A stretch of DNA of 39,124 bases, taken from the NCBI GenBank assembly GCA_046546095.1, contig JBKGYK010000024.1, positions 1-39,124 on the forward strand. The letters are read 5' to 3'. Below, piece after piece: positions 25,317 to 33,324 of this stretch (positions are counted from its first letter, which is position 1; each line of letters begins with the position of its first letter). Origin of the DNA: JAQIBY01 sp046546095 (GTDB lineage Bacteria; Bacteroidota; Bacteroidia; Bacteroidales; ML635J-15). A program made the position numbers and the translations under genes. The notes under the pieces were generated by a model. That model saw nothing but the letters and a program-made list of their open reading frames with translations, made no database searches and had not been told where the DNA came from.

Positions 25317-26477
25317 ATGTTTAGATATTACATAAAAGTATTTGGTTGTCCGATGCGGGGTGTGGAAGCAGAAAGAGTTCATCGTTACTTTAAAGCCAAC
25401 GGCGGAAAACCATCAGACAGAAAAAATGCAGATGTCATCATGATATTTGGTTGTTCAATTGTTGAAACCACCAACGCCATTACCATGGATTATATTAAAG
25501 CCACGGACAATGATAAGCAGCGCATTATTATTTCAGGTTGTTCCCCGGTGATGAGCCAGCAGGAAATCAGATCATTTTTCAAAGGCGAACTCCTGGTGTC
25601 CAGCCAGCTTGATAAAATTGACAATCTGTTTCCTGATTTCAGGCTACCCTTTGAGGACATTCCTTTACCGGCAAAAAGTCATAAAAACCTTGAATACAAT
25701 ACATTTTACCTGAATCAGTTTAAGCAATATCAAAAACCCCGCCTGCTGAATTTTCATCTCAGTCCACAGCTGATTATCACCAGCCACGGATGCCCAAACG
25801 CCTGTACCTACTGCACGGTAAGAATGGCTATGGGAAAACTCAAAAGTTACAGTATCAGCAGAATCGAAAATACCTACAAGACAGCCCTGGAAAAAAATCA
25901 ACAGGTTTTTGTTTTCAATGGCGATGATACGGGAGCTTACGGGCTGGATATTCAAAGCAGTTTTGATGAACTTATGTTGCATCTTGACAACATCACTCCC
26001 AAAGAGAAATACGTTCGCTGGGCCATTGATAACCTCCATCCCCGCTGGCTCTTGAAATATCAGAACAGTTTCAGAAAACTGGTTGAAAAAAAACGCATAG
26101 TGGATATGATTGTCCCCTTTCAGGCTGCTTCAGACACGCTCCTGAAACGCATGCGGAGAAATTACAATATACAGGAGGTCATATCCGTATTGAAAACACT
26201 GAAAGCTTTGAATCCGGAGTTGAAACTGACAAGCCATTTTATGTTTGGCTTTCCCGGTGAAACCAACGAGGATATTCAGGCCATCAAAACCATTATTGAT
26301 CAGAATGTTTTCAGCCATTTTGTCTTGCTGCGTTATTTTGAATCGCCAATGGCAGAGAGCTATAAAATGACACCAAAAATTCCTGTGAAAAAAATCCAGA
26401 AAGACATGCAGGAAATTGAGAAATACATTCTGGATAAAGGATTTATTTGTCAGATGACTGATTACACAGGTGATTAA
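25317..26477 (+). CDS. Methylthiotransferase-like radical SAM enzyme, too short for a TRAM domain
   Basis: 386 residues. The N-terminal domain has three cysteines in methylthiotransferase positions: C11 (VFGCPMRGVEAE), C46 (FGCSIVETTN) and C75 (SGCSPVM). The radical SAM motif is CPNACTYC (C159, C163, C166). All six cluster cysteines of MiaB/RimO-type enzymes are therefore present. The protein ends shortly after the barrel and lacks room for the C-terminal TRAM RNA/protein-binding domain. The expected chemistry is insertion of sulfur or a methylthio group, but without TRAM and inside a biosynthetic locus the substrate may be a small molecule. An in-frame Met at 25227 lies inside the preceding gene; the start chosen gives the conserved N-terminus. 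Confidence 0.8.
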   Translation: MFRYYIKVFGCPMRGVEAERVHRYFKANGGKPSDRKNADVIMIFGCSIVETTNAITMDYIKATDNDKQRIIISGCSPVMSQQEIRSFFKGELLVSSQLDKIDNLFPDFRLPFEDIPLPAKSHKNLEYNTFYLNQFKQYQKPRLLNFHLSPQLIITSHGCPNACTYCTVRMAMGKLKSYSISRIENTYKTALEKNQQVFVFNGDDTGAYGLDIQSSFDELMLHLDNITPKEKYVRWAIDNLHPRWLLKYQNSFRKLVEKKRIVDMIVPFQAASDTLLKRMRRNYNIQEVISVLKTLKALNPELKLTSHFMFGFPGETNEDIQAIKTIIDQNVFSHFVLLRYFESPMAESYKMTPKIPVKKIQKDMQEIEKYILDKGFICQMTDYTGD

Positions 26478-26484
26478 CTTGCGC

Positions 26485-27414
26485 ATGGAAAACAGGAATT
26501 TACATAGTGGAAGTCTGAAGCAGTTTGAATACCGCCTGAGCTGGATGCTGACTCAAAAGTGCAATTTCAATTGTGAATATTGCAACACCGAAAAGCATCA
26601 CAGCTTCTTCCGGGTACTGAGTCCGGATGAAGCAGCCTCGGTATTTGAACACACCGGAGTTTCGTGGCTGATATTGCTCACCGGCGGCGAACCATTCCTC
26701 TATCCTGATTTTCCGGAGCTTTGTAAGGCTCTTACACGGAACAACACAATCGCCATTACCACCAACCTGAGCCATTCTTCTGTATACAGATTTGCCGACA
26801 TAATTGAACCCGGCAAAGTGCTGTCAATTTCGGCAAGTTATCATCATGATGAACTGAAAAAGCATAATTTGCAGGATGATTTTATGAACAAATGCCGCTA
26901 CCTGCAGAATCACGGATTTCGCTTGCTTGTGAACTTTGTTGCCTACCCTCCCAACCTAAGCCGGATTGAAAAAGACATACGCATGTTTCATAATTCGGGC
27001 ATAGAAACCATTGTCTATGGCTACAGGGGCATGTATAATAGAAAAGTATACCCGCAGGCGTACAGCAAAACAGAACGTGATTTTGTGGAGACCCACGCCC
27101 TGGATGATACAGAGCTCATGATTGCCCGTGGAGATATGAATTTTTACGGCAGGTATTGTCAGGCCGGGAGCAAGTATTTTATTATGAAAGAAAACGGAGA
27201 CCTCCAGTCCTGTTTTACGCGTACCGAGCTTATTGGCAATTTGTTTGAAGAAAACATCCCGCTCAACCAGGGTCCGCGCCCCTGCCCTGAAAAGGCTTGT
27301 GAAGATTATTATTTTGGCAGAGCGGCTGTAACGAAACGGCATGCATCCCGCATGCAGATGTTCAGGCGAAGAATCCACACCAAAATCACGAAAAAACCAG
27401 GCATACATGAGTAA
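26485..27414 (+). CDS. Radical SAM protein with Cys-rich C-terminal tail (SPASM/twitch-like)
   Basis: 309 residues. The cluster motif CNFNCEYC (C26, C30, C33) follows YRLSWMLTQK, and LLTGGEPFLYPDF is the classic SAM-binding GGEP strand. The C-terminal part has several cysteines (YCQAGSKYF, LQSCFTR, RPCPEKACEDYYFG), suggesting an auxiliary cluster as in SPASM/twitch enzymes, which often modify peptides, sugars or cofactors. The MKENGDLQSC layout is usual for such auxiliary domains. A GTG at 26470 in the same frame, overlapping the upstream stop, would add five residues. It overlaps the methyltransferase by 8 nt. No recognisable peptide precursor gene is nearby. Confidence 0.8.
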   Translation: MENRNLHSGSLKQFEYRLSWMLTQKCNFNCEYCNTEKHHSFFRVLSPDEAASVFEHTGVSWLILLTGGEPFLYPDFPELCKALTRNNTIAITTNLSHSSVYRFADIIEPGKVLSISASYHHDELKKHNLQDDFMNKCRYLQNHGFRLLVNFVAYPPNLSRIEKDIRMFHNSGIETIVYGYRGMYNRKVYPQAYSKTERDFVETHALDDTELMIARGDMNFYGRYCQAGSKYFIMKENGDLQSCFTRTELIGNLFEENIPLNQGPRPCPEKACEDYYFGRAAVTKRHASRMQMFRRRIHTKITKKPGIHE

Positions 27415-28183
27415 AAAAACGGAAACATATTATGATGCATGGACACGGCGCTATATGGAATCCGGCTATGGAGATGTCATACAGGCGCACCGGCCAACTG
27501 ATGTGCATGACCTGCTCAGATACACGGCAGAACAGACCGGCATCAGGGATGGCATCACAATTCTGGATGCAGGCTGTGGGGTATGCGGTCCTGCGATTTA
27601 CTTTGCTCAAAATTTTGATGTGAAAATTCATGCTCTCAGCATTTCCGGCGAGCAAATCAGAATATCTGAAAACCGCATAAGGCAGGCAGAATTGCAAGAT
27701 CAAATCTTTCCCCAAAAAGGCGATTTTCACCATCTCAATGACATCTATCCGGCTGAACATTTTGACCTTATCATCATGCTTGAATCCTACGGACATGCCG
27801 CCCGGCCCAAAGAACTTATCCAATCAGCAGAAAGAGTTTTGAAAAAAAACGGGCAAATCTATATTAAGGATTACTTTCAAAAAGAGATTACAGGCAGCAA
27901 ATCCCGCAGGAAGGCAGTGAAAAAAGCCATCAAAAAAATGAACACCATATACGCGTATAAGCTGCCGGATTTGTATGACACCTTACAACACCTTAGGCAG
28001 GCAGACCTGTCGCTGCAATATGTTCAGCGTCATCAGCTTCCGCTTGACAATGAGAAATCCGTCCGGCAGTTTGAAGCTGATCACGGAATTGATTTGTATG
28101 ATGGCGGATATAATTTCATTTTTCTGGAACCACTCGAATTGCTGTTTCGAAAACCTGAATCCCGCGATGAACCCATTGCCTAA
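27407..28183 (+). CDS. Class I SAM-dependent methyltransferase
   Basis: 258 residues. The SAM-binding motif I is LDAGCGVCGPAIYFAQ at residues 53-68. Motif II is an acidic turn (HALSIS), and the post-I segment LIIMLESYGHA is at about residue 125. The order and the GxxxxxFxxR-like loop resemble UbiE/gamma-tocopherol and sarcosine-type small-molecule methyltransferases, so O-, N- or C-methylation of a cluster intermediate is possible. It starts 8 nt inside the end of the radical SAM gene. Its stop directly abuts the stop of the convergent UbiA gene, with no base between them. Confidence 0.85.
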   Translation: MSKKTETYYDAWTRRYMESGYGDVIQAHRPTDVHDLLRYTAEQTGIRDGITILDAGCGVCGPAIYFAQNFDVKIHALSISGEQIRISENRIRQAELQDQIFPQKGDFHHLNDIYPAEHFDLIIMLESYGHAARPKELIQSAERVLKKNGQIYIKDYFQKEITGSKSRRKAVKKAIKKMNTIYAYKLPDLYDTLQHLRQADLSLQYVQRHQLPLDNEKSVRQFEADHGIDLYDGGYNFIFLEPLELLFRKPESRDEPIA

Positions 28184-29212
28184 TCAATGCAGACGACGAA
28201 TAAGTCCCTGCCATTTGTAATAAATCCATTTGCCTGCAACAGATACATAAGCAGTAAATTTTGCATGAAAACGCAAGAAAAGATAAGCCAGCGGAATGAG
28301 CCCGAAGAGAAGCTGATTATCGCACAAAAGCAAAATGGCTGCTCCGTTTAGCAAATGAAAATTCAGGCCATGATTCAGTGATTCCAGAAAACCATCAATA
28401 TCTGAGCATGCAAATTTTCTGCCGGCCAAAAGCATGCTTAGCACGAACATACCTGCGGCTGCTACTGGCCACCAGTACAACTCTTCAGGGAGTAAAGCAA
28501 AAAAGACCAACATGGCAATCAATTCACAGAAAAGAACTGCATGCCTGATTTTTTCTGCCACAGCTTTACCAGTCCTCACTGCCAGGGTTTTTTGTAAAGC
28601 TTTCTTATCATTGACAAAATCTGACAACTGATGAGAAATGATGCTTCTCAATCCGGCCAGAATCAGCCATAAAATAAACACATACCCGGAAATTGTCATT
28701 TGGAAATGCCTGGACATAACATCCAGACTAATTAGCACGACAATCAGGGCAGGAAACAAAAAAGAAAACAAAGCATCGGCAAAAATGCCGGCATAGGTAG
28801 TTTTCAGACGGATGGACGGAGCAGAATAGGCAATAATCATGGCATATTGCGCTACGATAAGCCCAAGATAATACGAAGGATATTCATCCAGCAACAGCAA
28901 AGGAGAAAAAGCAGCAGCTCCGGAAAAAACAATCAGCAGCAAGGCAAATTCCGGACGCAGTTTCTGGCAGGCATTCATTTTTCCTGCAAGGAAATCCACA
29001 CCCCGGTCGCAGTAATCATTGATCAGATAGGCAAAAGCACCCGCAGGCAATAAATACAAAAGAAATATTCCACTTATTTCAATGAATTCCAAATACCCAC
29101 GGTCGAAATAATATACCAGAATCAAAGCAAAGGCAAGCTGAAAACATAACTTTGTCAACAGCCATTCACGCAGCCTGAAAAGGCGGACTATATTGATTTT
29201 TCCTGACACCAC
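28184..29212 (-). CDS. UbiA-family prenyltransferase
   Basis: 342 residues, about nine transmembrane helices. The first aspartate-rich motif is NDYCDRGVD (N65, D66, D69, D73; NDxxDxxxD), followed by the YSAPSIRLK segment characteristic of the family. The second motif, DFVND, is at 198-202. UbiA enzymes are membrane-embedded and transfer an isoprenoid chain to an aromatic ring, a hydroxyl or a sugar acceptor. It is the only minus-strand gene of the locus and divergent from the glycosyltransferase (128-bp gap). It could be unrelated to the pathway, but its position inside the locus argues for a shared role. Confidence 0.88.
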   Translation of the reverse strand: MVSGKINIVRLFRLREWLLTKLCFQLAFALILVYYFDRGYLEFIEISGIFLLYLLPAGAFAYLINDYCDRGVDFLAGKMNACQKLRPEFALLLIVFSGAAAFSPLLLLDEYPSYYLGLIVAQYAMIIAYSAPSIRLKTTYAGIFADALFSFLFPALIVVLISLDVMSRHFQMTISGYVFILWLILAGLRSIISHQLSDFVNDKKALQKTLAVRTGKAVAEKIRHAVLFCELIAMLVFFALLPEELYWWPVAAAGMFVLSMLLAGRKFACSDIDGFLESLNHGLNFHLLNGAAILLLCDNQLLFGLIPLAYLFLRFHAKFTAYVSVAGKWIYYKWQGLIRRLH

Positions 29213-29340
29213 CCCACAATATTTGGCAACAATTTAGGTATTTTTCATGAAAGAGCATAGATTTTCCGGCATAATACACGATAGTGTCATGCCATTTACC
29301 TGAAAATCCTTAACTTGCCGGACAAAACCAGAATTGAGGT

Positions 29341-30591
29341 ATGCGGTATTTTGTTTACGTTGTCTGCGGTGAAAAAGCTTATACTGAGCAATTAAATTTT
29401 TCCTTAAAATACCTGCGCTATCACAGCCGCTATCCCATACTTGTGCTTACTGACAGCAGCAGAAACCAGGGGCCTGTCCATCATCCGCAGGAATATATCA
29501 TTGACATCAGAACTCCGCAAAATCTCAGTAACAACCAGGCCAGTATCTTTTTGGAAACATCCCTGCCTCGCTACCTGCCTAATCCGGAAAGTGCTGTTTA
29601 TTGTTATCTTGATTCCGATGTCATTGCAATCAGCGATGCAATAAACAATGTTTTTGAGGAACTCAAATCATGGCCACTTTTTGCCGATGATCATTGCTCC
29701 ATTGACTACCATAGTCCATATGCCCTGCATTGCGGGTGTAAACAGGCCTTTGATTACCGAAGAAACGCCTGGCAGTTTATCAAAAATACCATCCCTGAAC
29801 CGGAAAATGAGACAGAAAAACGGCGAACTGCTCTGCAACAAATCTTCCATGCGTATAAAAAACAACCACTCAGGCATTCCGCTGATATTCTGCAATATTT
29901 ATTCAATCGCTACCTTTCGGCAAAAAGCAGTTTTACTATTGAAAAGAGTTATCACTTCGACAAAATCACCCGAACCTGGCATCAGGACGGCTATCTGATA
30001 GACTATGACCGAAAGTATTATCTGAGAAAAATGCGGAAACAATACGGCTTTATGCCAGCATCCGCACACTGGCAGGACAAAAATGGCACCAAACTTATCC
30101 CGGAAACACCCCATTGCTCACACCTGAGAGAATTCCTGGAAAATGACAGCGGCTTGTGTATTCCGGCAGATTTCAGGCACTGGAACGGTGGCGTTTTTCT
30201 CTTTGACAATCAATCATTTCCAGCATTTGAAACCTGGCATTATCACAGCAGCAGATTGATGAAAAACCCACGATTGGCAAACAAGTATATTGATCAGCTA
30301 AGCTTAATTATTACAGCTTTCGAACATGATTTTCAGCACAAAAAAAGACTTCCCGTAAAATACAATTTCATCACAGACTTTGACAATAAAGAAGTAGCAT
30401 ATCATCCTGACAAAGGTTACACTTACAATGGTTTTCAGACTGCTTTTGCTCCGGCTTTTCTTCATGTGTATCACCGCTGGGGGCAAAAAAACTGGTCTGT
30501 TTGGCAAGCTGTGGAAGCCCATGGCATCAAACACGGTATCATCACCAGGAACGATCTGAAAAATAAAAGTCTGTTTGGGGGGACAGAATAG
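29341..30591 (+). CDS. GT8-like glycosyltransferase (GT-A fold) with a large central insertion
   Basis: 416 residues. The N-terminus MRYFVYVVCGEKAYTEQL and the DSD motif in CYLDSDVIAIS (D91, D93) are a GT-A fold donor-binding site. HWNGGVFLFD near residue 280 matches the N-G-G-V segment of GT8-like enzymes, and HVYHRWGQKNW near residue 380 matches their HxxG..KPW ending. About 140 residues between these blocks are unusual (TEKRRTALQQIFHAYKKQ and nearby). It would transfer a sugar from a nucleotide donor in the cytoplasm; donor and acceptor are unknown. Similarity is by motif only, so the family could be new. A promoter-like sequence overlaps its end. Confidence 0.65.
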   Translation: MRYFVYVVCGEKAYTEQLNFSLKYLRYHSRYPILVLTDSSRNQGPVHHPQEYIIDIRTPQNLSNNQASIFLETSLPRYLPNPESAVYCYLDSDVIAISDAINNVFEELKSWPLFADDHCSIDYHSPYALHCGCKQAFDYRRNAWQFIKNTIPEPENETEKRRTALQQIFHAYKKQPLRHSADILQYLFNRYLSAKSSFTIEKSYHFDKITRTWHQDGYLIDYDRKYYLRKMRKQYGFMPASAHWQDKNGTKLIPETPHCSHLREFLENDSGLCIPADFRHWNGGVFLFDNQSFPAFETWHYHSSRLMKNPRLANKYIDQLSLIITAFEHDFQHKKRLPVKYNFITDFDNKEVAYHPDKGYTYNGFQTAFAPAFLHVYHRWGQKNWSVWQAVEAHGIKHGIITRNDLKNKSLFGGTE

Positions 30592-30624
30592 TTTGGTAAA
30601 TTTCAGGTGGATTGTGTTACTTTG
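30592..30624 (+). promoter_or_regulatory. Candidate promoter of the dehydratase-to-transglutaminase operon
   Basis: TTTG (30592-30595) and TTACTTTG (30617-30624, one base from TAnnTTTG) are 21 nt apart. The dehydratase ATG follows 19 nt later. The element begins at the stop codon of the glycosyltransferase gene. Confidence 0.45.
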
Positions 30625-30643
30625 CCATCAAAATGAAACAATC

Positions 30644-31102
30644 ATGCAAACTGAATTGAGCAAAACAATCATCGATGCCCTGCCTTATGGTGAGATGTTT
30701 TTGTTTGTTGACAAGATCACCGAAGTAAATGAAGAAAGCATCAGCGGAATTTACTGTTTTGACAGGCATGACAATTATATGGAAGCTCATTTTGCCCACA
30801 GACAAATAGTGCCCGGTGTATTGCTGTTAGAATGCATGGGTCAGATCGGACTGGTTGCACATGGAATACACCTGCTGAATCTACGGGAAGACGAATGGGA
30901 ACCCGCTTTATCGCATGTCAATGTTGAATTTTTCTCGACTGTAAAACCAGGCACCGAAGTGATTGTCAGGGCACAGAAAACATACCTTCGCAGGAACACC
31001 CTACGCAGCATGATTGAAATGCGGGATTCCGTAAATGATGCTTTGATTGCCCGGGCAGATGGCTTATGTAAGTTTGTAATGAATAAGGACAAAAAAGAAT
31101 GA
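30644..31102 (+). CDS. FabZ/FabA-like 3-hydroxyacyl-ACP dehydratase (hotdog fold)
   Basis: 152 residues. The family core HFAHRQIVPGVLLLECMGQIG (in part) places the catalytic His at 49 and Glu at 63, matching the FabZ HF(P/A)xxxxxPGVLxxE pattern. Dehydratases of this type convert a 3-hydroxyacyl-ACP to a trans-2-enoyl-ACP. Length is normal for FabZ. Its stop codon overlaps the ATG of the ketosynthase gene (ATGA), so the two are translationally coupled. The ketoreductase needed before it and any enoyl reductase after it are not encoded here and would have to come from primary fatty-acid synthesis. An upstream in-frame start at 30575 lies inside the previous gene and lacks family similarity. Confidence 0.88.
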   Translation: MQTELSKTIIDALPYGEMFLFVDKITEVNEESISGIYCFDRHDNYMEAHFAHRQIVPGVLLLECMGQIGLVAHGIHLLNLREDEWEPALSHVNVEFFSTVKPGTEVIVRAQKTYLRRNTLRSMIEMRDSVNDALIARADGLCKFVMNKDKKE

Positions 31103-32379
31103 AACATCGTGTAGTAATAACAGGAATGGGTGTTATCTCTCCCATCGGCAATGGCATGCAAGCTTTCTCCAACGGTTTGTTTACCGGACAATGCGGTATA
31201 AAAAGCATGCCTGAACTGGCAGATTATGGCTTCCGCAGCCAGCTTGGAGCAGTACCTGAGGAAGATACATACCTGAGAGACCTGATGCAAAAATACGGCA
31301 CCCAAAAAGCCAGTATGGTACTGAATTACGCCCTTGCGGCCGGACTTGAAGCATGGGAAAGTGCAGGGCTCAGCATTCCTGGAGATTTTGACGGGGATGC
31401 AGACCCTCACACCGGAGCCCTCATTGGTACAGGCATGGGATCGGTTGACAGTACTGCCGGTCATATTGTACCAAACAGCCGGCCAGATAAAAAACGAAAA
31501 CTGCGCAGCACTATCATAGAACAAAACATGCCCAACGCACCTGCAGCCCATCTGGGAATGATTCTCGGACTGGGAAACAGGATAAGTGCCAGCTCATCGG
31601 CATGTGCTACCGGAACAGAAGCCATCATCACTGCTGCCGAACGCATCGCCCAGGGCAAAGCTCATCGCATGCTGGCCGGTGGCAGCGAAGCTTATTCTCC
31701 TTACTCGTGGATTGGTTTTGATGTGATGCGGGTACTGGCACGCAAAAAAAATGACAGACCAGAAACAGCCTCCTGCCCTATGAGCGATGAAGCCACAGGT
31801 TTTGTTCCGGGTGCAGGTGCAGGTGTACTGCTGCTGGAATCCCTGGAATCAGCAAAAAAACGAAATGCAAGCATCCTGGCAGAATATGGCGGCGGCTTTG
31901 TTAACAGTGGCGGTATGCGACACGGTGGAAGCATGACGGCCCCTTCATCAGTTTCCGTACTTGCCTGTGTCAGGGAAGCCCTAAGTGATGCCGGTGTCTC
32001 TGCGGAAAAAATCGACTACATCAACGGACATCTTAGTTCTACCATGGCAGATGTACTGGAAATTCAAAACCTGAGTACTGCTCTGAACCTTAGTAACAGA
32101 GATTTTCCTTACATCAACAGTACAAAAGGCCAGACAGGTCACTGCATAGGTGCAGCCGGTGCCATAGAAACCATTGCTGCAATCCTGCAAATGAAACAAA
32201 GCAAACTGGCAGCTTCATTGAACAGCAGACCCCTGCATGCAGGCATTACAAAACTTATTGATGAAAAATGCATACCTGAGCAAAACATGAACATAAACAT
32301 CAACACGCTGCTAAAAACCAGCTTTGGTTTTGGGGATGTCAATGCTTGTCTGGTTTTAAAGCGTTCTGATCTTTTTTGA
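31099..32379 (+). CDS. FabF/KAS II-type beta-ketoacyl synthase
   Basis: 426 residues. The thiolase-fold catalytic triad is complete: nucleophile C169 (SSSACATGTEA), H311 (INGHLSSTMAD) and H348 (STKGQTGHCIGAAGAIE, with Lys343). This is the elongating KS type that condenses malonyl-ACP with an acyl-enzyme. The usual GTGTP after the first His is changed to LSSTM, as in some secondary-metabolite KS branches. It is not a chain-length-factor-type partner, since the Cys is present. It lies between the dehydratase and the acyl carrier protein, 62 bp ahead of the latter. Confidence 0.93.
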   Translation: MKHRVVITGMGVISPIGNGMQAFSNGLFTGQCGIKSMPELADYGFRSQLGAVPEEDTYLRDLMQKYGTQKASMVLNYALAAGLEAWESAGLSIPGDFDGDADPHTGALIGTGMGSVDSTAGHIVPNSRPDKKRKLRSTIIEQNMPNAPAAHLGMILGLGNRISASSSACATGTEAIITAAERIAQGKAHRMLAGGSEAYSPYSWIGFDVMRVLARKKNDRPETASCPMSDEATGFVPGAGAGVLLLESLESAKKRNASILAEYGGGFVNSGGMRHGGSMTAPSSVSVLACVREALSDAGVSAEKIDYINGHLSSTMADVLEIQNLSTALNLSNRDFPYINSTKGQTGHCIGAAGAIETIAAILQMKQSKLAASLNSRPLHAGITKLIDEKCIPEQNMNININTLLKTSFGFGDVNACLVLKRSDLF

Positions 32380-32441
32380 GAAAAAATTTTTCAGCTTGTA
32401 TGATATTTTTACTAACTTACAAAACAAAATAATAAGCATCA

Positions 32442-32687
32442 ATGGAGTCAATTGAAATAAAGGTAGTCGGAATTTTAAAAAGATACAGCTTTGAGAAAAA
32501 AGTATGGAACAAGTATCAACCGGAATTAGAAATCATTAAAGACCTGAATATCAACTCCGCACGCATTGTGGATATCGTTTTGGATGTTGAAGAGGAATTT
32601 GACATTGAGATAGATGATGACAATCTGGAAAAAATCGTAACCATCAAAAATCTGACTGACATCATTGAACAAAAAACTGAATTATGA
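32442..32687 (+). CDS. Acyl carrier protein
   Basis: 81 residues, helical. The phosphopantetheine Ser is S39 in DLNINSARIVDIVLDVEEEF. The consensus DSL is replaced by NSA, so the highly conserved Asp before Ser is Asn. The rest (VDIVLDVEEEFDIEID) is clearly ACP-like. The short acidic protein should carry the growing chain for the neighbouring ketosynthase and dehydratase. It overlaps the phosphopantetheinyl transferase by 4 nt, which argues that this transferase is its activator. Confidence 0.93.
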   Translation: MESIEIKVVGILKRYSFEKKVWNKYQPELEIIKDLNINSARIVDIVLDVEEEFDIEIDDDNLEKIVTIKNLTDIIEQKTEL

Positions 32688-33313
32688 TGACGGTAATTGG
32701 CAATGACCTGATCAACCTAAAGAACCATGATAACCTGAACACGCTGTGCAGGCATGGAATTGAAAAATTCTTCACACAGGAGGAACTCAGCTTTATTGCA
32801 TTGCAGAATACAAAACACGGGCTTGCCTGCCTGTGGGCGATGAAAGAAAGTGCCTATAAGTGTATTCTCAAACTGGGCCATAAGAAGGCCTTCAGTCCTG
32901 CCAAATACAAAATAAAAGCCTACCAAGAAGGGGCCTGCATTTTTGGCGAAGTGCATTATGGCGATCAGGTTTTTTTTGCCAAATGCATTGAAGACGGAGA
33001 CTTTGTCCGTAGCATTGCCACCAATCACCAGACTAAATTGAGATCGGTAAAAAGTCTGCATATCCGCTTTAATCATAACTCAACAAACAAAGAAGAACAA
33101 ATCGCCAGGAAAATTCAGAAATACAACCACTCAGAACCTCTGACACTTAACAAAACAAACAATAACATTCCGTTTTTGCTCACCGCAAGAAAAAATTTCA
33201 GACTGGAAATCAGTATCTCCAACGAAAGCAACCTGTATTATATATCAGTTCTTCCGGAATGGATACGGATAAACTCCGATCTTGTGAATACCGGAATTTA
33301 TGCATACGCTTAA
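32684..33313 (+). CDS. 4'-phosphopantetheinyl transferase (AcpS/Sfp superfamily)
   Basis: 209 residues. The Mg-binding motif VIGNDLINL (Asp8) at the N-terminus and WAMKESAYK (W51, K54, E55, K59), matching WxxKExxxK, define the superfamily. A late ISISN (about 176-180) resembles the SxSH strand with Asn in place of His. The protein is longer than AcpS (about 125 residues), with about 60 extra residues between these blocks. It transfers the CoA-derived arm to Ser39 of the ACP. The ATG overlaps the ACP stop, and a second in-frame ATG follows immediately. Confidence 0.85.
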   Translation: MMTVIGNDLINLKNHDNLNTLCRHGIEKFFTQEELSFIALQNTKHGLACLWAMKESAYKCILKLGHKKAFSPAKYKIKAYQEGACIFGEVHYGDQVFFAKCIEDGDFVRSIATNHQTKLRSVKSLHIRFNHNSTNKEEQIARKIQKYNHSEPLTLNKTNNNIPFLLTARKNFRLEISISNESNLYYISVLPEWIRINSDLVNTGIYAYA

Positions 33314-33324
33314 ATAGTTCATGT

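Noticed and set aside
29247..29303. 18-codon ORF between the UbiA and glycosyltransferase genes, considered as a peptide precursor
   Set aside because: It has no leader-core pattern, no Cys or Gly-rich core and no ribosome site; chance frames of this size are common.
30841..31551. 236-residue minus-strand frame across the dehydratase and ketosynthase genes
   Set aside because: Both plus-strand genes have complete catalytic motifs and coupled start-stop, while the antisense frame shows no family features.
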